Source of the DNA: Pratylenchus scribneri | Lineage: Eukaryota > Nematoda > Chromadorea > Rhabditida > Pratylenchidae | DNA length: 64,000 nucleotides | Assembly (NCBI GenBank): GCA_030063045.1 | Contig: JAQSEB010000017.1 | Location: 124,001 to 188,000 of the forward strand | Direction of reading: 5' to 3' | In this document: in pieces, positions 23,201-38,200 of the stretch | Position numbering within the stretch: the first letter of the stretch is position 1 | Layout of the letters: every line of letters begins with the position of its first letter | Made by a program: the position numbers and the translations under genes | The notes under the pieces: generated by a model | The model's database searches: none | What the model was told of the DNA's origin: nothing | Seen by the model: only the letters and a program-made list of their open reading frames with translations

Positions 23201-26200
23201 AAGGCAATTCGCCGAAAGGCAACTCGCCGAATGGCAACTCGCCGAATGGCAACTCGCCGAATGGCAACTCGCCGAAAGGCAATTCGCCGAAAGGCAACTC
23301 GCCGAATGGCAACTCGCCGAATGGCAACTCGCCGAATGGCAACTCGCCGAATGGCAACTCGCCGAATGGGGCAACTCGCCGAATGGGAAACTCGCCGAAA
23401 GGCAACTCGCCGAAATGCAACTCGCCGAAAACAGTTTTTGATTTATTATAAATCAGAAACCGGTTTTAGACCATACGAACCTTATACCATTTTGTAGATC
23501 TCATCGAGACGCATCGAATGGTATAAAACATCCAGGTTTTAACCAAAAATTAAAGAGTTTAAAAAAACTAGAAATATGGTTTAAACAGTTTAACTGCTTA
23601 ATTTTTGGTTAAAACCTGATGTTTTACATACCATTCGACGCGCCTCGTTGAGATCTACAAAATGATATAAGGCTCGTATGGTTTAAACCGGTTTCTGATT
23701 TATAATAAATCAAAAACTGTTTTCGGCGAGTTGTATTTCGGCGAGTTTCCCATTCGGCGAGTTGCCCCATTCGGCGAGTTGCCATTCGGCGAGTTGCCAT
23801 TCGGCGAGTTGCCTTTCGGCGAGTTGCCATTCGGCGAGTTGCCTTTCGGCGAGTTGCCATTCGGCGAGTTAGCCTGACCCCTCAAATGAATACTGACTAT
23901 ATCAAATTTTGCAGGTCCAAGGCAATTGTTCCATTCATTGGTAGCAAAAAGAAGGAGATTCCATTGAAAGATGTCAATGAAGATGATGAAGGAAGCCAAT
24001 TCCTACGGGAAATGCGCAAATTGGCAATAAATTCCATAACAAAGGATGGACAAGAGGAAATGAAATTGGTCAAGAGGCAAATTATAAAAATGACATCAGC
24101 AAAAACATTGATAGAATTGGAGCAATTGTATCCGACAATACTTGGAATTGGTAATTTTATTAATTATATATCGATGCTTATATAAATAAAAATGTGATTT
24201 TTGATACGAATTTTTAACAAGAACATTAAACATTTTTTATTATTTTAATAAGAATTTTTATATACAAATTCTTTATCAATCCGCCAATTTGATTTAAATA
24301 GAATTTTCAAAAAAAATTATTATGGACAAGATTTTTTCTTATTTTTAAAATAAATTAATCAGTTAAAATTGTATCGCTTTAAAAATTAATTAATTTTATT
24401 CAACCATTCTCCCTCATTTTCAATGCCAGGCACAATTGAGGAAGAAAAGGCCCTTGAGCTATATAAAAATATTAGCAAGGCTACAAATGAAGCGGAAATG
24501 ACTTTATGGGAATTTCGAATGTCCGGTGCATTCCTTTATGGCAGAATATGGCGTGAATTATTTGATCAACTTTTTGGCAATGTAGAAAATGAAGAAAACA
24601 TTCGAATTCATTTGAATCAACTTTTTGAAATTTCTAAAAAATTTTCAATCTTCTCAAATTTAACAAATTTTAACAAATATGATGGTGAAAAAATTTGTTT
24701 GGAATTATTGCAACTTTGGAGGAAAATTATGGGTGGAAATGAAGATCATGAAAACGCCGATAAAATGGAAAAGAATTTTGAAGTGAATAGAATGGCAATT
24801 AGAAAGGAATTACTGTGGAAGGAACATTGGGCATGGCTTGATGTATTAAAAAAGATGGATAAGCCATTGTTGGACAGCAATTACAATCCGGGAAATATTT
24901 ATAAATTTTCGGAATTTTTTGGTGGTTTTGAACAAATTTGGTCTAAAATTAATGAGATGGAAAAATCCGGCGAAAGACCTCTCCAATTGGACAGAGTTGC
25001 TGCTACTGAAAATCCGCGGGAAAATTTTATAGACAGGATGTTGGCGCCATTCAGAACGAGTATAATTTCCATCATAATTCTAATAAAACAAATAGTAATA
25101 AATAGCGTAAATTATATATTTTTAATATTTTAAATAAGTCGATTTTGGAATTAAATTACCTTTTCGCTTTAATCTAATATTAATTTTTAATATTTTTGTT
25201 TAAATTTTGATTAATTTTAATTTTTTTGAGGAGTAATTTTATAATATTTGGCATTTAAACTTAATTAAATTTGTAAAGTTAATCTGAAGATTATATAGTA
25301 GATTAATTAAATATTTAATTTAAAATTTATAAAAATTCATAAATAAAATTTAAAATTTTCTCATTCATCAAAAAGTCTTTAAATAAATAAAAAAATTTTG
25401 TTTAAGAACTCACCGATTTGCGTATGATTTATAACATCGAGGATTATTTTGATAAAATTGTTCTAATTAGCGAGAGTTTTCGTTTTTGGGCTCGTGGAAT
25501 GATGTGGAAAACAACCGGCAATATTAAAAGAAGTATTTTGGGTTTGGACATGCTGATTTGGATGTCAATTTTGGATGAACATTTTGACCAAATTTCAACC
25601 AGAAATGATGGTCAACAATTGGTGAATGCATGGTGGAACGCTCGAGTGGAAATGGAAATTTTTCACGATTCATTGGCCATAAGGGAGGGTGGATATGAGG
25701 GAGTTGAAAAACCTGGTGAGTGCATTATAATAAAATTATTATAAAAAATACTTTCGTTTCGCTTGTTCTTATTTTAATTTTCCTAATATTATTTCGCAAA
25801 TCGCATCTGGTTCTAGATTTTTATATTTTATCTTAATTCCACTTGTTTTAATTCCGCCTGTTTTAATTCTGCTTATTTTTAATTCTGCCTGTTTTTAATT
25901 CCGCTTGTTTTAATTCTGCCTGTTTTAATTTGGACTATTTTTTAATTCCGCCTATTTTCTCCCAAATTAATTCCGCCTATTTTGACCCAAATTAATTCCG
26001 CCTATTTTGACCCAAATTATTTCCGCCTGTTTTGATCCAAATTAATTCCACCTATTTTGACCCAAATTATTTCCGCCTGTTTTGATCCAAATTAATTCCG
26101 CCTATTTTGACCCAAATTATTTCCGCCTGTTTTGATCCAAATTAATTCCACCTATTTTGACCCAAATTATTTCCGCCTGTTTTGATCCAAATTAATTCCA

Positions 26201-29200
26201 CCTATTTTGACCCAAATTAATTCCACCTATTTTGACCCAAATTAATTCCGCCTATTTTCTCCCAAATTAATTCCGCCTGTTTTGACTCAAATTAATTCCG
26301 CCTGCTTTATCCCAAATTAATTCCGCCTATTTTCTCCCAAATTAATTCTGCCTGTTTTGATCCAAATTAATTCCATCTATTTTGACCCAAATTAATTTCG
26401 CCTATTTTGACCGAAATTAATTCTGCTTATTTAGTATTAAATTAATTTCCTTTTATTTTGCACTTAATTCTGCCTCTTTTTAATTCCTCCTATTATAGAA
26501 TAATTCTCCGTGTAATTCTAAATTACAAATCTTCGAGTTTAAATGAACAATTTTTATAAAAAAATTAAATATTTATTTTAAGCATTATACATGCTGAATT
26601 GGATGTATTTGCTTAAGCACCAAAAATGTATAACAAAAAATGAAGCAGAAAGCATAACCCACAATAGAGAATTCGAAGAGGATGAAAAGGAGGAAAATCG
26701 AAAAGAAATGAATAAAAATTTAAAAAATTATATCGAAAAATGCAAAAAAGTGGCTAAAAAATTCACAGATAAAAATAGAAAGTATTTTGATGAACATGCA
26801 ATTCGCAAATCACGTTGGGATTATTTAAAGCAACTAATTCAGGAAGGCGAACGATTCTATTCTTTATTTATTGCTACCATTTTGGCGGGTAATAAGCAAA
26901 TATATTTAATATAAACTAATATATTAAAATCAATAATTAATTATATAAAATTTTTAGATAAAATAGAAAATCAAGAAATATTGACAAAAATTGAAGAATT
27001 GATTGGCAGTGAATTTTTAGATGAATTAAAGGAAATAAGTAGAAAAACGTTTGTGACAAAATTATTTTTAAAAATAAATAAATATTTCCAGCACTTGCCG
27101 CCGAAATTTAGTAGAGAAATGGATTGAAATATTCCAAATTTTGGATAAAAAGAGCCGATTCCAAACCAGCCTGGATTCCATGTATTTTTATACCAAATTT
27201 TTAATTAATGACAAAAAATATTACTCTAAAAAATTACAAAATGCGCAAATTTACTATCAACGTGAAGACTCCAGAAGAATTTATGACACAACAATACGAA
27301 TCGAACAACAAATTGCCAATGTGTTAGAGATTGAAGAAAAAGGCAAATTTTTTAATTACCGAATTAAAAATTTGAAAAAGTCGATTTCGAACAAAAAATT
27401 TAATGGACAATGTCTTTTGCCTTTTATCCGAAAATTGATGTTTTATATTCTCTTTCAACTATTGCAAAATTTGATAACATTCTAGCTGTATTTTTGAGAA
27501 AATTTTTTAGTCAATAAAGAAGAAACTTAAATGGGCCAAGGGCCAAAATGAAAAGTTAAAAAAAAAGATTAGGCATAGAGTCAGTTCAACATTGTTTATT
27601 AAAATGAAATTTGATTTGGCCATATTTTATGGCATAAAAAAATTGCACAATTTTCAATTTGAAATTTTTTTTGCCAAATTAATATTTTTTTGTTATTTAA
27701 TATTATTTTAGAGCAAACATATATAAATTTAAATTAAATTATTATTTTTAATTTAAAGATGAACTAGAGAACCCAACAACAAATCGCACAAAAAACAATG
27801 AAAAAACCGTCAATTTTACTAGACAAATCAACATGATCCGTTCCATCAAAATGATCAACGATTTATCGATAATGATTGATGAAGCACAAAAGACCGGAAT
27901 GCCAGAAATCCCTGAATATAATAAAATTCAAATGGTCAGTAGCGAATTTGTGCAAGCAAATTTCGATAAAATTGTGGAGGAATTGAGAAATTATCATATG
28001 AAAAATGTGGATTTTAAACGATTCGCAGGCGTTCTACAATCGGATCCACAGTTGGTAGATGTTATACGGAATGAAGTGGGCTCAGTTTACACGTTGAACA
28101 CATTGTTGGGCTACAATGACAATGTAAAGGAAAAAAGAAATATTGATATTGAAACTGCCGGTTGGAATGACATGGCCAAAGGTGACAATGAGATTGGTGA
28201 AGTTGTGAAGAAAGCAAAACGAAATATTGAAATTGTTTGGGAGGAAGCAACCATCAAAGGGGCTGGAAGCAATTTGGACAATCCATTGCGCGACATTAAT
28301 TGTAGGACAATTTTTATATATATAAATTAATAAAATACATTTGGCTCTACTCAAAATTTTATAATAAAATTTTAACTCTTATAAATTTTTCAAAATTTTA
28401 TTTTAAAAATTTAATTTAAAAAATTGGAAAATGGTGAAAATTATATTTTAATAGCCGTGAATTTAAACAGTCATTTAAGGGAAAAATAGAAATTGGTCGC
28501 AAAATGATCATTGATTCATTTTATTAAATTATTATTTTAAAAAATAGAAAAAAATGTAAATTTTTAAAAAAATCAATTTAAAAATCAAAAATTATTAAAA
28601 TTTTTATTTATTAAATATATATCATATTAATTAAATAATTTAATTTTTAATTAGAGATTTTTAATTATATTTGGGATTTTGCGTCTAAATATTGAGAAAA
28701 TAAATGGTCGAGAAATGATTTTTAAAAGAAAGAATTTTTCTACTTTTTAATAACCATTGGAATTTATATTTTTTGCTCAAAAATAAATTTGAATGTAAAA
28801 TATTTTTTACTGCAGTTTTCAATGATAAACGGCTTTTGGAAAATTACGCATTGTCATTAAAAAAATACAAATTGAAGGAGGGAGAAAATTCGCCAACAAT
28901 AATGCATTCATTGGCAGCAAATATTTTGGTTTTCATGCAACATTTTGAACAATTGGTGATGAGATCAGGTAGACTTCTCCCAAAATTGGAATCAATACGA
29001 TCAAAATATGGCGAACAAATTCGCCTATTTGCCCGAATTGAATATGACAAATTGTTGACTGATTTTGGGCAAGTCAAATTCCATGTTCAAAGGTGAGAGA
29101 CTATTGGGGTTAGGCCAAAATATCTGAAAATGAAAATTATATTGGTAATAATATTTTTTAAAAATTAATCAATTGAAAAAACATTTTTACTTTTTTCCCA

Positions 29201-32200
29201 AATTTAAAATAATTTTATAGAAATTTATTATCTAAAACGTAGAAGCGATTTTAATTAAATTTTTAATTTTTTTAGAATGTCCAAAAAATTAAATGAAATA
29301 AATTAAAATCATATTTCTATTAATAATATTTGAAAAAGATTAAAATAGGTATTAAAAAAATTAAATTTAAGAATAAAAGTATTATAAAATATTGAAAAAA
29401 TGTTTTCATATTTAATAAATTAAAAATACCGAGAATTTTTCAAACATTTAATGGTTTTTATTTTAAAATTTTTAAAGGGAATTCTTCGCTCGACTGCTAT
29501 CAGAAATAAATAGTAGATCAAAAAAGGTAATTATCCCGGAAATTTTGCAAAATTATCGTGTAGAAAAAATTGCCATAGAAAACGAAAATGACAAATTATT
29601 TGAGGATTACGACGAAAATATTCAAAAATTCCATTCCAATGCATTTCTCCGATTATTAAGGCAAGAAAAGGAAGATAAGAAAAAGGAGGAAGAAAATGAG
29701 AAAGAGGAAAATAAAGGCAAAAATGGGGGCAAAAAATTATCATTTGCAAAAATAATAAGTGGTCAGTTGGGAAATAGGAATTAATTGAATTGGAAGGGAA
29801 ATTATTAAAATCAGCAAATAAAATAATAATTTGCAAAAAAAAATTAAATTAAATTAAAATTCAATATCTAATCATAGCACTAAAAATTATTTTAAAACAA
29901 TAGAAATGAATGGAAAAATTTTGTTAAAAAATGCCATTATTTAATTCGGACGCTTTAAGGTTATTTTTAATTATATGTAGTTGTTATTTCAGTTGATTTA
30001 TATTTACTTAGACATATTTTTGGTAAAAATAGATATTTTCGGATTTATTTTTATCATAATTCAGCATCCTAAAATTATAGGTGAAGAAAGCTTTTAAATA
30101 ATTCAATTCTTATTTATTTTAAATTAAATTTTAAATAATAATATGACAAATTGCTATAAACTCTTCTTTATCATATCATAAATTTATTTAATTACCCTCT
30201 TAGATGCACATTCCGATGATGGAAGGCGACAAATTCTATTCAATTTTTTGGGCAATTTTGAGCGCATTGCAAATGTTTTCAGTGGAATTGGTCCTCGCGG
30301 AATGAAAATTCAATCCAAAGATTATGCCCATTTTGTAAAGGGGAAAGCAGTACAAAAAATGGAAAGTCCCAATGAACAACGTTTACACATTGCACTTCCA
30401 GAGCCATTGGCAGAGGCCAAAAATTTGAGCATGCTTCAACTTATTGGCGCAGGTCAGGGGCAAGTTGGTGCGAACGATTATAACTTATTTGGGTCGGAAT
30501 CGGAACCGATTTTGAAGACTTTGGAAATATGACATATTGCTATTCAATTATATAAATTTTTATTTGGATAATCATTAATTGGTGAACATAAGCTGAAAAA
30601 AACTAAAAATACCCATAAATCCATGAATTTTGAAACAAACTAAATAAAATTTTTATTTCGATAGCGAATTATTTTTTTCATTTGATTCCAAAATCATTAA
30701 ATCGGTTCAGTTCTTGATGAGTTAGTATCGTTTGCGCCAAATAGGTTCAAATAGGAAAACAATTTTATAAAAATTCAAATTAGAACCGCAAAAGCCACCT
30801 ACTAGTTTCAAATTATTACAACGAAAGCCGCAAGCAACTGAAGCACCAAAAGAAAAAGTAAAATGGGCTGATATGACTTCCGATTCTGACAATTCGGACA
30901 ATGAAGGAAAGGGAGAAAGGAAAAATGTAGAAATTCAAATTGTTGAGAGTGGAAATGAAAACCAGCAAATTGAAGAAATTGGCGGCAATAAAAGTAATTT
31001 AATATAAATGCTATATCTACGGTTTTGCGATTTACCTTCATATTTCATTAAAATTCTCCCCCTCATCGCAAATTAATGTTAATATTTTAGTGCCGAAAAT
31101 TTATGGGAGTTGCTATATTTTTTTACAATTTTAAATAAAGTAGAAATTCTCCTTCGCTTTCAAAAATTCTAAACACAAATACTGAAAACTAGACTTGTCT
31201 AATGTCTATTATTTAATAATATTTTAAGAAGAGACGGAAAAGAAGAATAAAAAGGAAAAAATTCAAATGAAAGAAGAGGCAACTTCCTCCAATATTCAGA
31301 AACCGAAAGAGAAGAAAAAGGTTAGATTTCAAATCACAACAGATGAAGAAGCTCTCTCAAATTCTCCATCAACCAATCAAAATGACGTTCCGCCGGTGGT
31401 TGATTTGGTAAGTAGCGGAAGCAGTGGCCCTGAAACTAGCAGCAAATCGAAAAAGAAAAAAGAAAAAAAGAAAAAGAAAAAAGCAGAAAAGGAATACGGC
31501 AAAGTTAAAATTTTAAAAAGAGATGAAAAGGAGGATGAAATAGATGAAATGGTCACTTTGCCCTGCAATGAAATTGCGAAACAAAAAATGCATGATACCC
31601 ATAAATTGCCTGCATTTGAAAGTAATAAAATATTCTAAAATTATACAAAAAATTTTTTTAGATTATTTCAATGACCAATTTTTATACAATAAAATTTTGG
31701 ACATTTATGAAAAATTTATTGCGGAACAAAAATGGTCAACAGAGGATCATTTTTTCCTGACTATTGGAACATATTTGAACGAAATTGGTCACAAATTTAA
31801 GGCATTGGATGGGACAAAGCAGATCAAAATATTATTGCCAAATTCAATTGAGTGGGAACTGGTTGAGGAATTGAGAAGAGAATTGGCCAAATTAAAATTG
31901 AATGAAGAGAAGGAATGGAAATTTGAGGAACTGAATATTTTGATGACAAAATTGCATGGCATTTTTACAAAATTACTTGCCCAAATTGAAGATTATAGTA
32001 GTGGTGGTGGAAAAGAAAAAGATGATGAAAATTTATATGATCAAAACTATTTGAGACTGCAATTGAATTGGATTTGCTTTGCCAGAGCAATTTGTGAAGA
32101 GCAAAAATTAGAAAAAATTTGGTCGGTGAAAAGTATAACAAGGCAAATTTATAATCGCGATTTTATTGTTTTAATTGGTCAACAGCCGATTATTGTTGTT

Positions 32201-35200
32201 GAACAAGGACAGAACAAAAATGAATATAAATTAAATGCATTGGAAAAGTTAAGAACGCAATTCGAGAAAGAATATTTGATCCCATACAAACAAATGTTGG
32301 AGCAGAATGTAATTGGTAAGCAATTATTGTTTTATTTTATAAATATTCTCTTCGTTTTGTTTTAAAAAATTCCGCCTATTCTGATTTTAATAATTCCGCC
32401 TGTTCTGATTTCAATAATACCGCCTGTTCTGATTTTAATAATTCCGCCTGTTCTGATTTTAATATTTCCGCCTGTTCTGATTTTAATAATTCCGCCTGTT
32501 CTGATTTTAATAATTCCGCCTGTTCTGATTTTAATATTTCCGCCTGTTTTGATTTTAATAATTCCGCCTGTTCTGATTTCAATAATTCCGCCTGTTCTGA
32601 TTTTAATATTTCCGCCTGTTCTGATTTCAATAATTCCGCCTGTTCTGATTTCAATAATTCCGCCTGTTCTGATTTTAATAATTCCGACTGTTCTGATTTT
32701 AATAATTCCGCCTGTTCTGATTTTAATAATTCCGCCTGTTCTGATTTTAATATTTCCGCCTGTTCTGATTTCAATAATTCCACCTGTTATGATTTCAATA
32801 ATTCCGCCTGTTCTGATTTCAATAATTCCGCCTGTTCTGATTTTAATAATTCCGCCTGTTCTGATTTTAATAATTCCGCCTGTTCTGATTTTAATAATTC
32901 CGCCTGTTCTGATTTTAATAATTCCGCCTGTTCTGATTTTAATAATTCCGACTGTTCTGATTTCAATAATTCCGCCTGTTCTGATTTTAATAATTCCGCC
33001 TGTTCTGATTTTAATAATTCCGCCTGTTCTGATTTCAATAATTCTGCCTGTTCTGATTTCAATAATTCCGCCTGTTCAGTTTTCAATAATTCCGCCTGTT
33101 CTGATTTCAATAATTCCGACTGTTCTGATTTCAATAATTCCGACTGTTCTGATTTCAATAATTCCGCCTGTTCTGATTTTAATAATTCCGCCTGTTCTGA
33201 TTTCAATAATTCCGCCTGTTCTGTTTTCAATAATTCCGCCTGTTCTGATTTCAATAATTCCGCCTGTTCTGATTTCAATAATTCCGCCTGTTCTGATTTT
33301 AATAATTCAGCCTGTTCTGATTTCAATAATTCCGTCTGTTCTGATTTCAATAATTCCGCCTTGTTTTGATTTCAATATTTCCGCCTGTTCTGATTTTAAT
33401 AATTCCGCCTGTTCTGATTTTAATAATTCCGCCCTGCCTTTCAATGTTGTTCTCCTTTCGGATATCGAGCCAAATAAAAATAATGAATATTTGATTTGCG
33501 ATATAATGTCAAAATTTCATAAGTTCGACCCTGATTTAATTCGGCCTATTTGCCCCAATTTAATTCCGCCTATTTGCCCCAATTTAATTCCGCCTATTTG
33601 CCCCAATTTAATTACACTTGTTTTGCCCTAATTAATGCACATGTTTTACACTAAATAACTCGCGGTACTTGTATCTGGGTACAGATTCTTTATCCTCCAA
33701 CTCTCAAAAAAATGACCTTAAATTACCCCCAAAATTGGTTTTATATGAGTATTAAATAAGAATCTCAAACCCTAACTTCCTTTCAAATTAAGACCAGCAA
33801 TTGTTGAATGAAAATTGGCAAACTAATTCTGCATCTAGAAATGCAATTCCCATCGGATTCAACAAATTGGCTCAGCAATTTCGTTGGAGCAGTGAACAAA
33901 TTCGGCAGACAAGGAGCAGGACCCAACAAATTCGAGACACTGTCTACAATGTTGTTGTAAATGATGATGAGGATGAAGTGGAAGGACCGGGGAATCGACG
34001 GCGTCATCAACACATCGATTTTGCCATTAAGCGAATTGAACATATTATCACCACAATTTGGGTACATTTAAATGACATTATTGAATAATTATTATCTAAT
34101 TTTTAAGGCACCACAATCGACCCTAAAAATTGGTGGCTCTTATCAATTGGGTACATGGACTCCCAGTTCTGACATCAATGCCATTTTGATTGCCTCAAAA
34201 CGAGTTGGAAGAGCCCGCTTTTTTGGCAAGTCCACTTGCGAATCGAACCGATGGTGTTTGGACATTGATTCGTTGTTTTGTCAACTTTGTCAAGTAATTA
34301 AAAATTTCAATTTTTATACTATTTACGCTTATAATTTTTTCATTTAAAATTTGAATTTCTTTTATTTTTATTTCTACATTGGTTACTATTTCCTTAAACA
34401 GGATTTTGAATTTTTAAAAGCCAAAAATGTTGGATCATATAGAAATATCTTTAAATTTTTTCAATTTTTGACTCTACCTAATTTAAATATTCAAAAATTA
34501 ATTCATAATAAAAATTATATTTTTAGAATAAAAATATATTCCACTTGATTCGTCATCCGAACAATCATATTCCCCATATAAAATTCACATATTGTACCCA
34601 TTTTGAACGGCATCAAATGGACTTTGATCGGTCAAAATTACCCGCATATCAATGTGCTCCATTTGAATTGGTACTCATTTCATTGCCAGGCTATGGAATA
34701 ATTTCGGAGAAAACGCTGCAAAACACTCGACTTCTCATTGAACAATTTCGTGAAAACGGCGAGGAGGACATTTATGAAATTGATTGGAACGATTCAAGGA
34801 CTGGCATGATTCATGCACTTTCTGGTTAGAAATTTATTTGAATTTGAAACTATTTTAAAAATAAATAAAATTAAGACTTAATGAAATTTCCAATAATTTG
34901 ATTAATATCCAGATTATAATTTATTTATTCCTCCTGTCTATTCAGGCTATCAATTGAATGAATTTATTTTGGCAAAATTGGCCAATAAAAATATGCTTCG
35001 AGTATTCCGAATTTGTTTGGTGTCATTGAAGAAATGGGCTGAAAGTGAGTCATCAAAATCAGAATTAATATTTTTTTAGATTTATTGGCTTATATTGATA
35101 TAAAATAATTTAAAGAAATAAAATTTTTACAAAAACACCTTAAGATTATGTAAATTTATTTTCCACTTGGTTCAGAGAATTGCCAAGTAATTAAAAAAGA

Positions 35201-38200
35201 ATTTTAAATAAATTTGTTGTTGTTAAATAAATACATATTATTTGTACCCCTATGAAATATTAATATTTCGGACTTGGATTAAACATGGAAAAAATTTAAG
35301 CTCTACCTGCCACTTTCTAAAGCTGAAAAAAAAGTAATTTATCACGAAAATAATTTATTATATTTCCATAGAAATTGGTATATTTTTAATTCCATAATCA
35401 AATATAAAATTATTAAATTAATTAATAAAAAATATCCCCAATCTATCCAAGATAACCACATCTACGGTGGACAATACGGCTTCTTGAATGGTGCATCATT
35501 GGGTTTAATGCTACTCAAAATCCTCCTCCGCTTTCCGATCACACCGATGGTTCCATTTATTTTGGAACAATTCTTCGTGCATTTCGTCAATTGGCCTTGG
35601 CCCATGCCAATTCAATTTGCCCCATTGGGCGCGGATAAAACGGAGGCAAGTGAGAAAAAATTGGGCTGGCAAGCGGACAGGGAAAAGGGCCAAAAGCAAA
35701 AAATGTTGCAAAGCAAAGTGCGGCATGTGGAAGGATGGCATCTGCTGCCCACGCTGACAATGCCAATCATTTCGCCGTGTAAACCGGAAAGAAATGTGGC
35801 ATACAGTGTGAATCATTCTACCCAACAAATTATCCAGAGGCAATTGAAATTTGGTGAATAATTTTGTTAATAAAAAATGAAATTCATTTTATTCGAAAGA
35901 ATATTTTGCCAAATTATTATTTCTCAAGGTTTTTATCAAGATTTTTATTAAAAATTTTCTTTCAAAAAAATTCACTATAAGAATTGTCAAGAATTGTCAT
36001 GCTGACTAAAAGGGGAAAATTCCCTTTAAAATTGCCTCATAAAAATGGTCTCAATTCATTTTAAAATTTTGTTACTAGGCTTGGAAATGATTGAGAAGAT
36101 CCGAGAACAGCAACAAAATCGCCATGTCATTATCGAGCATGCTGATGTCACTGACAACAAATATTCATGGAAATCATTGCTGAATGACAAAAAATCATTT
36201 GGAGAAAAGGTTTTACTATTTTAATAAATTTTTTCCCATTGTATTTCGATCAATAAAAGTTTTTGCCAAAATAAATTATTCCAGAAATAAGAAAATATTT
36301 TCCCTAATTAATTTTATAAAATATTTTTCAGTACACTCATTACATTGTTTTCTATTGTTTTGCTAAAACATCGTCGGAATCGGCAGAGCAACAGGACTTG
36401 GGCGAACAATTTTGTGGCGAATATGTTTTATATCAACTTCGACTTCAGCTCATTTTTTCGGTCGAACGAAATTCAAGCACGGGCATTTTGCGATGTCACA
36501 TTTTACCGAATAAGGAGAAACAACAGAAGAAAAATTTGAATGAACTTTCACGAAAATTGATTGCAGTGCCACCGGAATTCAGGCATTTTTAACGATTTTT
36601 TTATATTTTAAAAATTATTAAAAGAAATAAAATTCGAATTTTTTGCTATTGTTTTAATTTAAAAAAAAATTATAATTTTTGGATATTTTTGGGTAGGATG
36701 AAATTTGCAAATGAAAAACAATTTTTCAAATAAATATTAATTTAAAGTTAAAAATTTTGGCTGAATTGATTAAAGAAAAAATTTGGATTTAGTTGGAAAG
36801 TGAAAAAATTTATGATCAAAATTTATAAAAAAACAGGTCAAAATCAAGCCCAAAATGTTTGGATCAATCAATTTTACCCAAAATGCTCTAAAGAAAAATT
36901 ATAAAAAGTTTATCAATAACTTTAAACTGAAATATTGCTAAGATGACAATCAATGTTAAAAATTCAGGCGCATAATATTCTCACATACTGTCTCAAAAAA
37001 TAATCTCTTAACGCTTACAATTTTCAAATATTAAATTTAAATAAAATAAATTTTTACACAGATGGAATTCTTTGAATCGTTATTGGGTTATTGGATTGGA
37101 ATTTGCTGGGAAAGATGGCAATTATGATTATGCTGCTACCGAACAATTAGAAAATTGGCTGAATAAAAGTCAATATGGATTTGTGGAGAAATTCATTCAA
37201 GATTATTTTATATTTTCAATGAGAAAGGTAAAGTAAAGATGTAGATGAAAATTATTTTTATAATATTTTATTTTTTAGTTTTAAATAAATTTATTAGAAT
37301 TTTTAAATTTTTGAATATTTAAATTAATCAAAATCAATGTATTGATTTTAAATACAAAAAATGATATGGTTTTTTTGGCTTAATTTTTAATATGGATTGG
37401 TGATGATTTTAAGCAAAAACCGATTTAGGTTTTAGAACAAATTTGTGTATATCCAAATCTAATAAAGAACATTTAATTTTAATAATTGTAATAATTTTAG
37501 TCATTATATATTTAGGATAAATTTATTTTTTGGAATTTCATTATTTTTTTTTAACCAAATTATAAATGATTAAATCTGTATTTTTTGGAGAAATTTAAAA
37601 ATTTATTAAAAATTTTTAGTTTTCAAAATTTTTTTAATTGTCAGAAAATTTTATATTTTTATTTTAAATTTAACTAGTGGACGTAAGGGAAGTGGGGCGT
37701 AAGTAAAGTGGGTGTAAGGAATATGTTGCGTTAAGGAATACAACGGAGGGGGATTTATGTTGGGTGTGTTTGTAAACGCGCCAAAGCGCGTTAGACCTAC
37801 CCTAGGGATTCGGATTTTGGAATTATTTAAAGATTGTGGGTAGGCTCGCTTCGCTCGCCCGCATTTTTTCAGGTCGTCGGCAGGCTCGCTTCGCTCGCCA
37901 GCCCTTCTTTAGGTCGTGTGCGAATTTTGGAACCGGTTTTTAAACCGGTTTTGATCAAATCACAAAACTATTATTAAATTCGAATTATTCATATTCGAAA
38001 AACTCAAAATTCCAATTTTCACCTCTTTCTGACAAAATTTCCACTTTTTGAATTTTTTGAACCGGTTTACAAACCGCTTTTTGCGCGGATCTAAAAATTA
38101 ATGTCATTTTTGAATTCACCATAACCGAAAACCCCCAAATGCCAATTTTCACCTCAATCCGCTCATATTTCCATTTTTTGACTTTTTCAAAACCGGTTTG

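Noticed and set aside
23103..23860. Frames of ATRRM/ATRRK, GELPF and HSASC repeats
   Set aside because: They come from the 15-bp arms of a foldback transposon and appear in several frames on both strands.
32549..33631. A 360-aa plus-strand frame of repeated IIPPVL units (also 52294-53376), plus minus-strand ELLKSEQA frames
   Set aside because: Same cause: periodic intronic DNA that is open on both strands at once.
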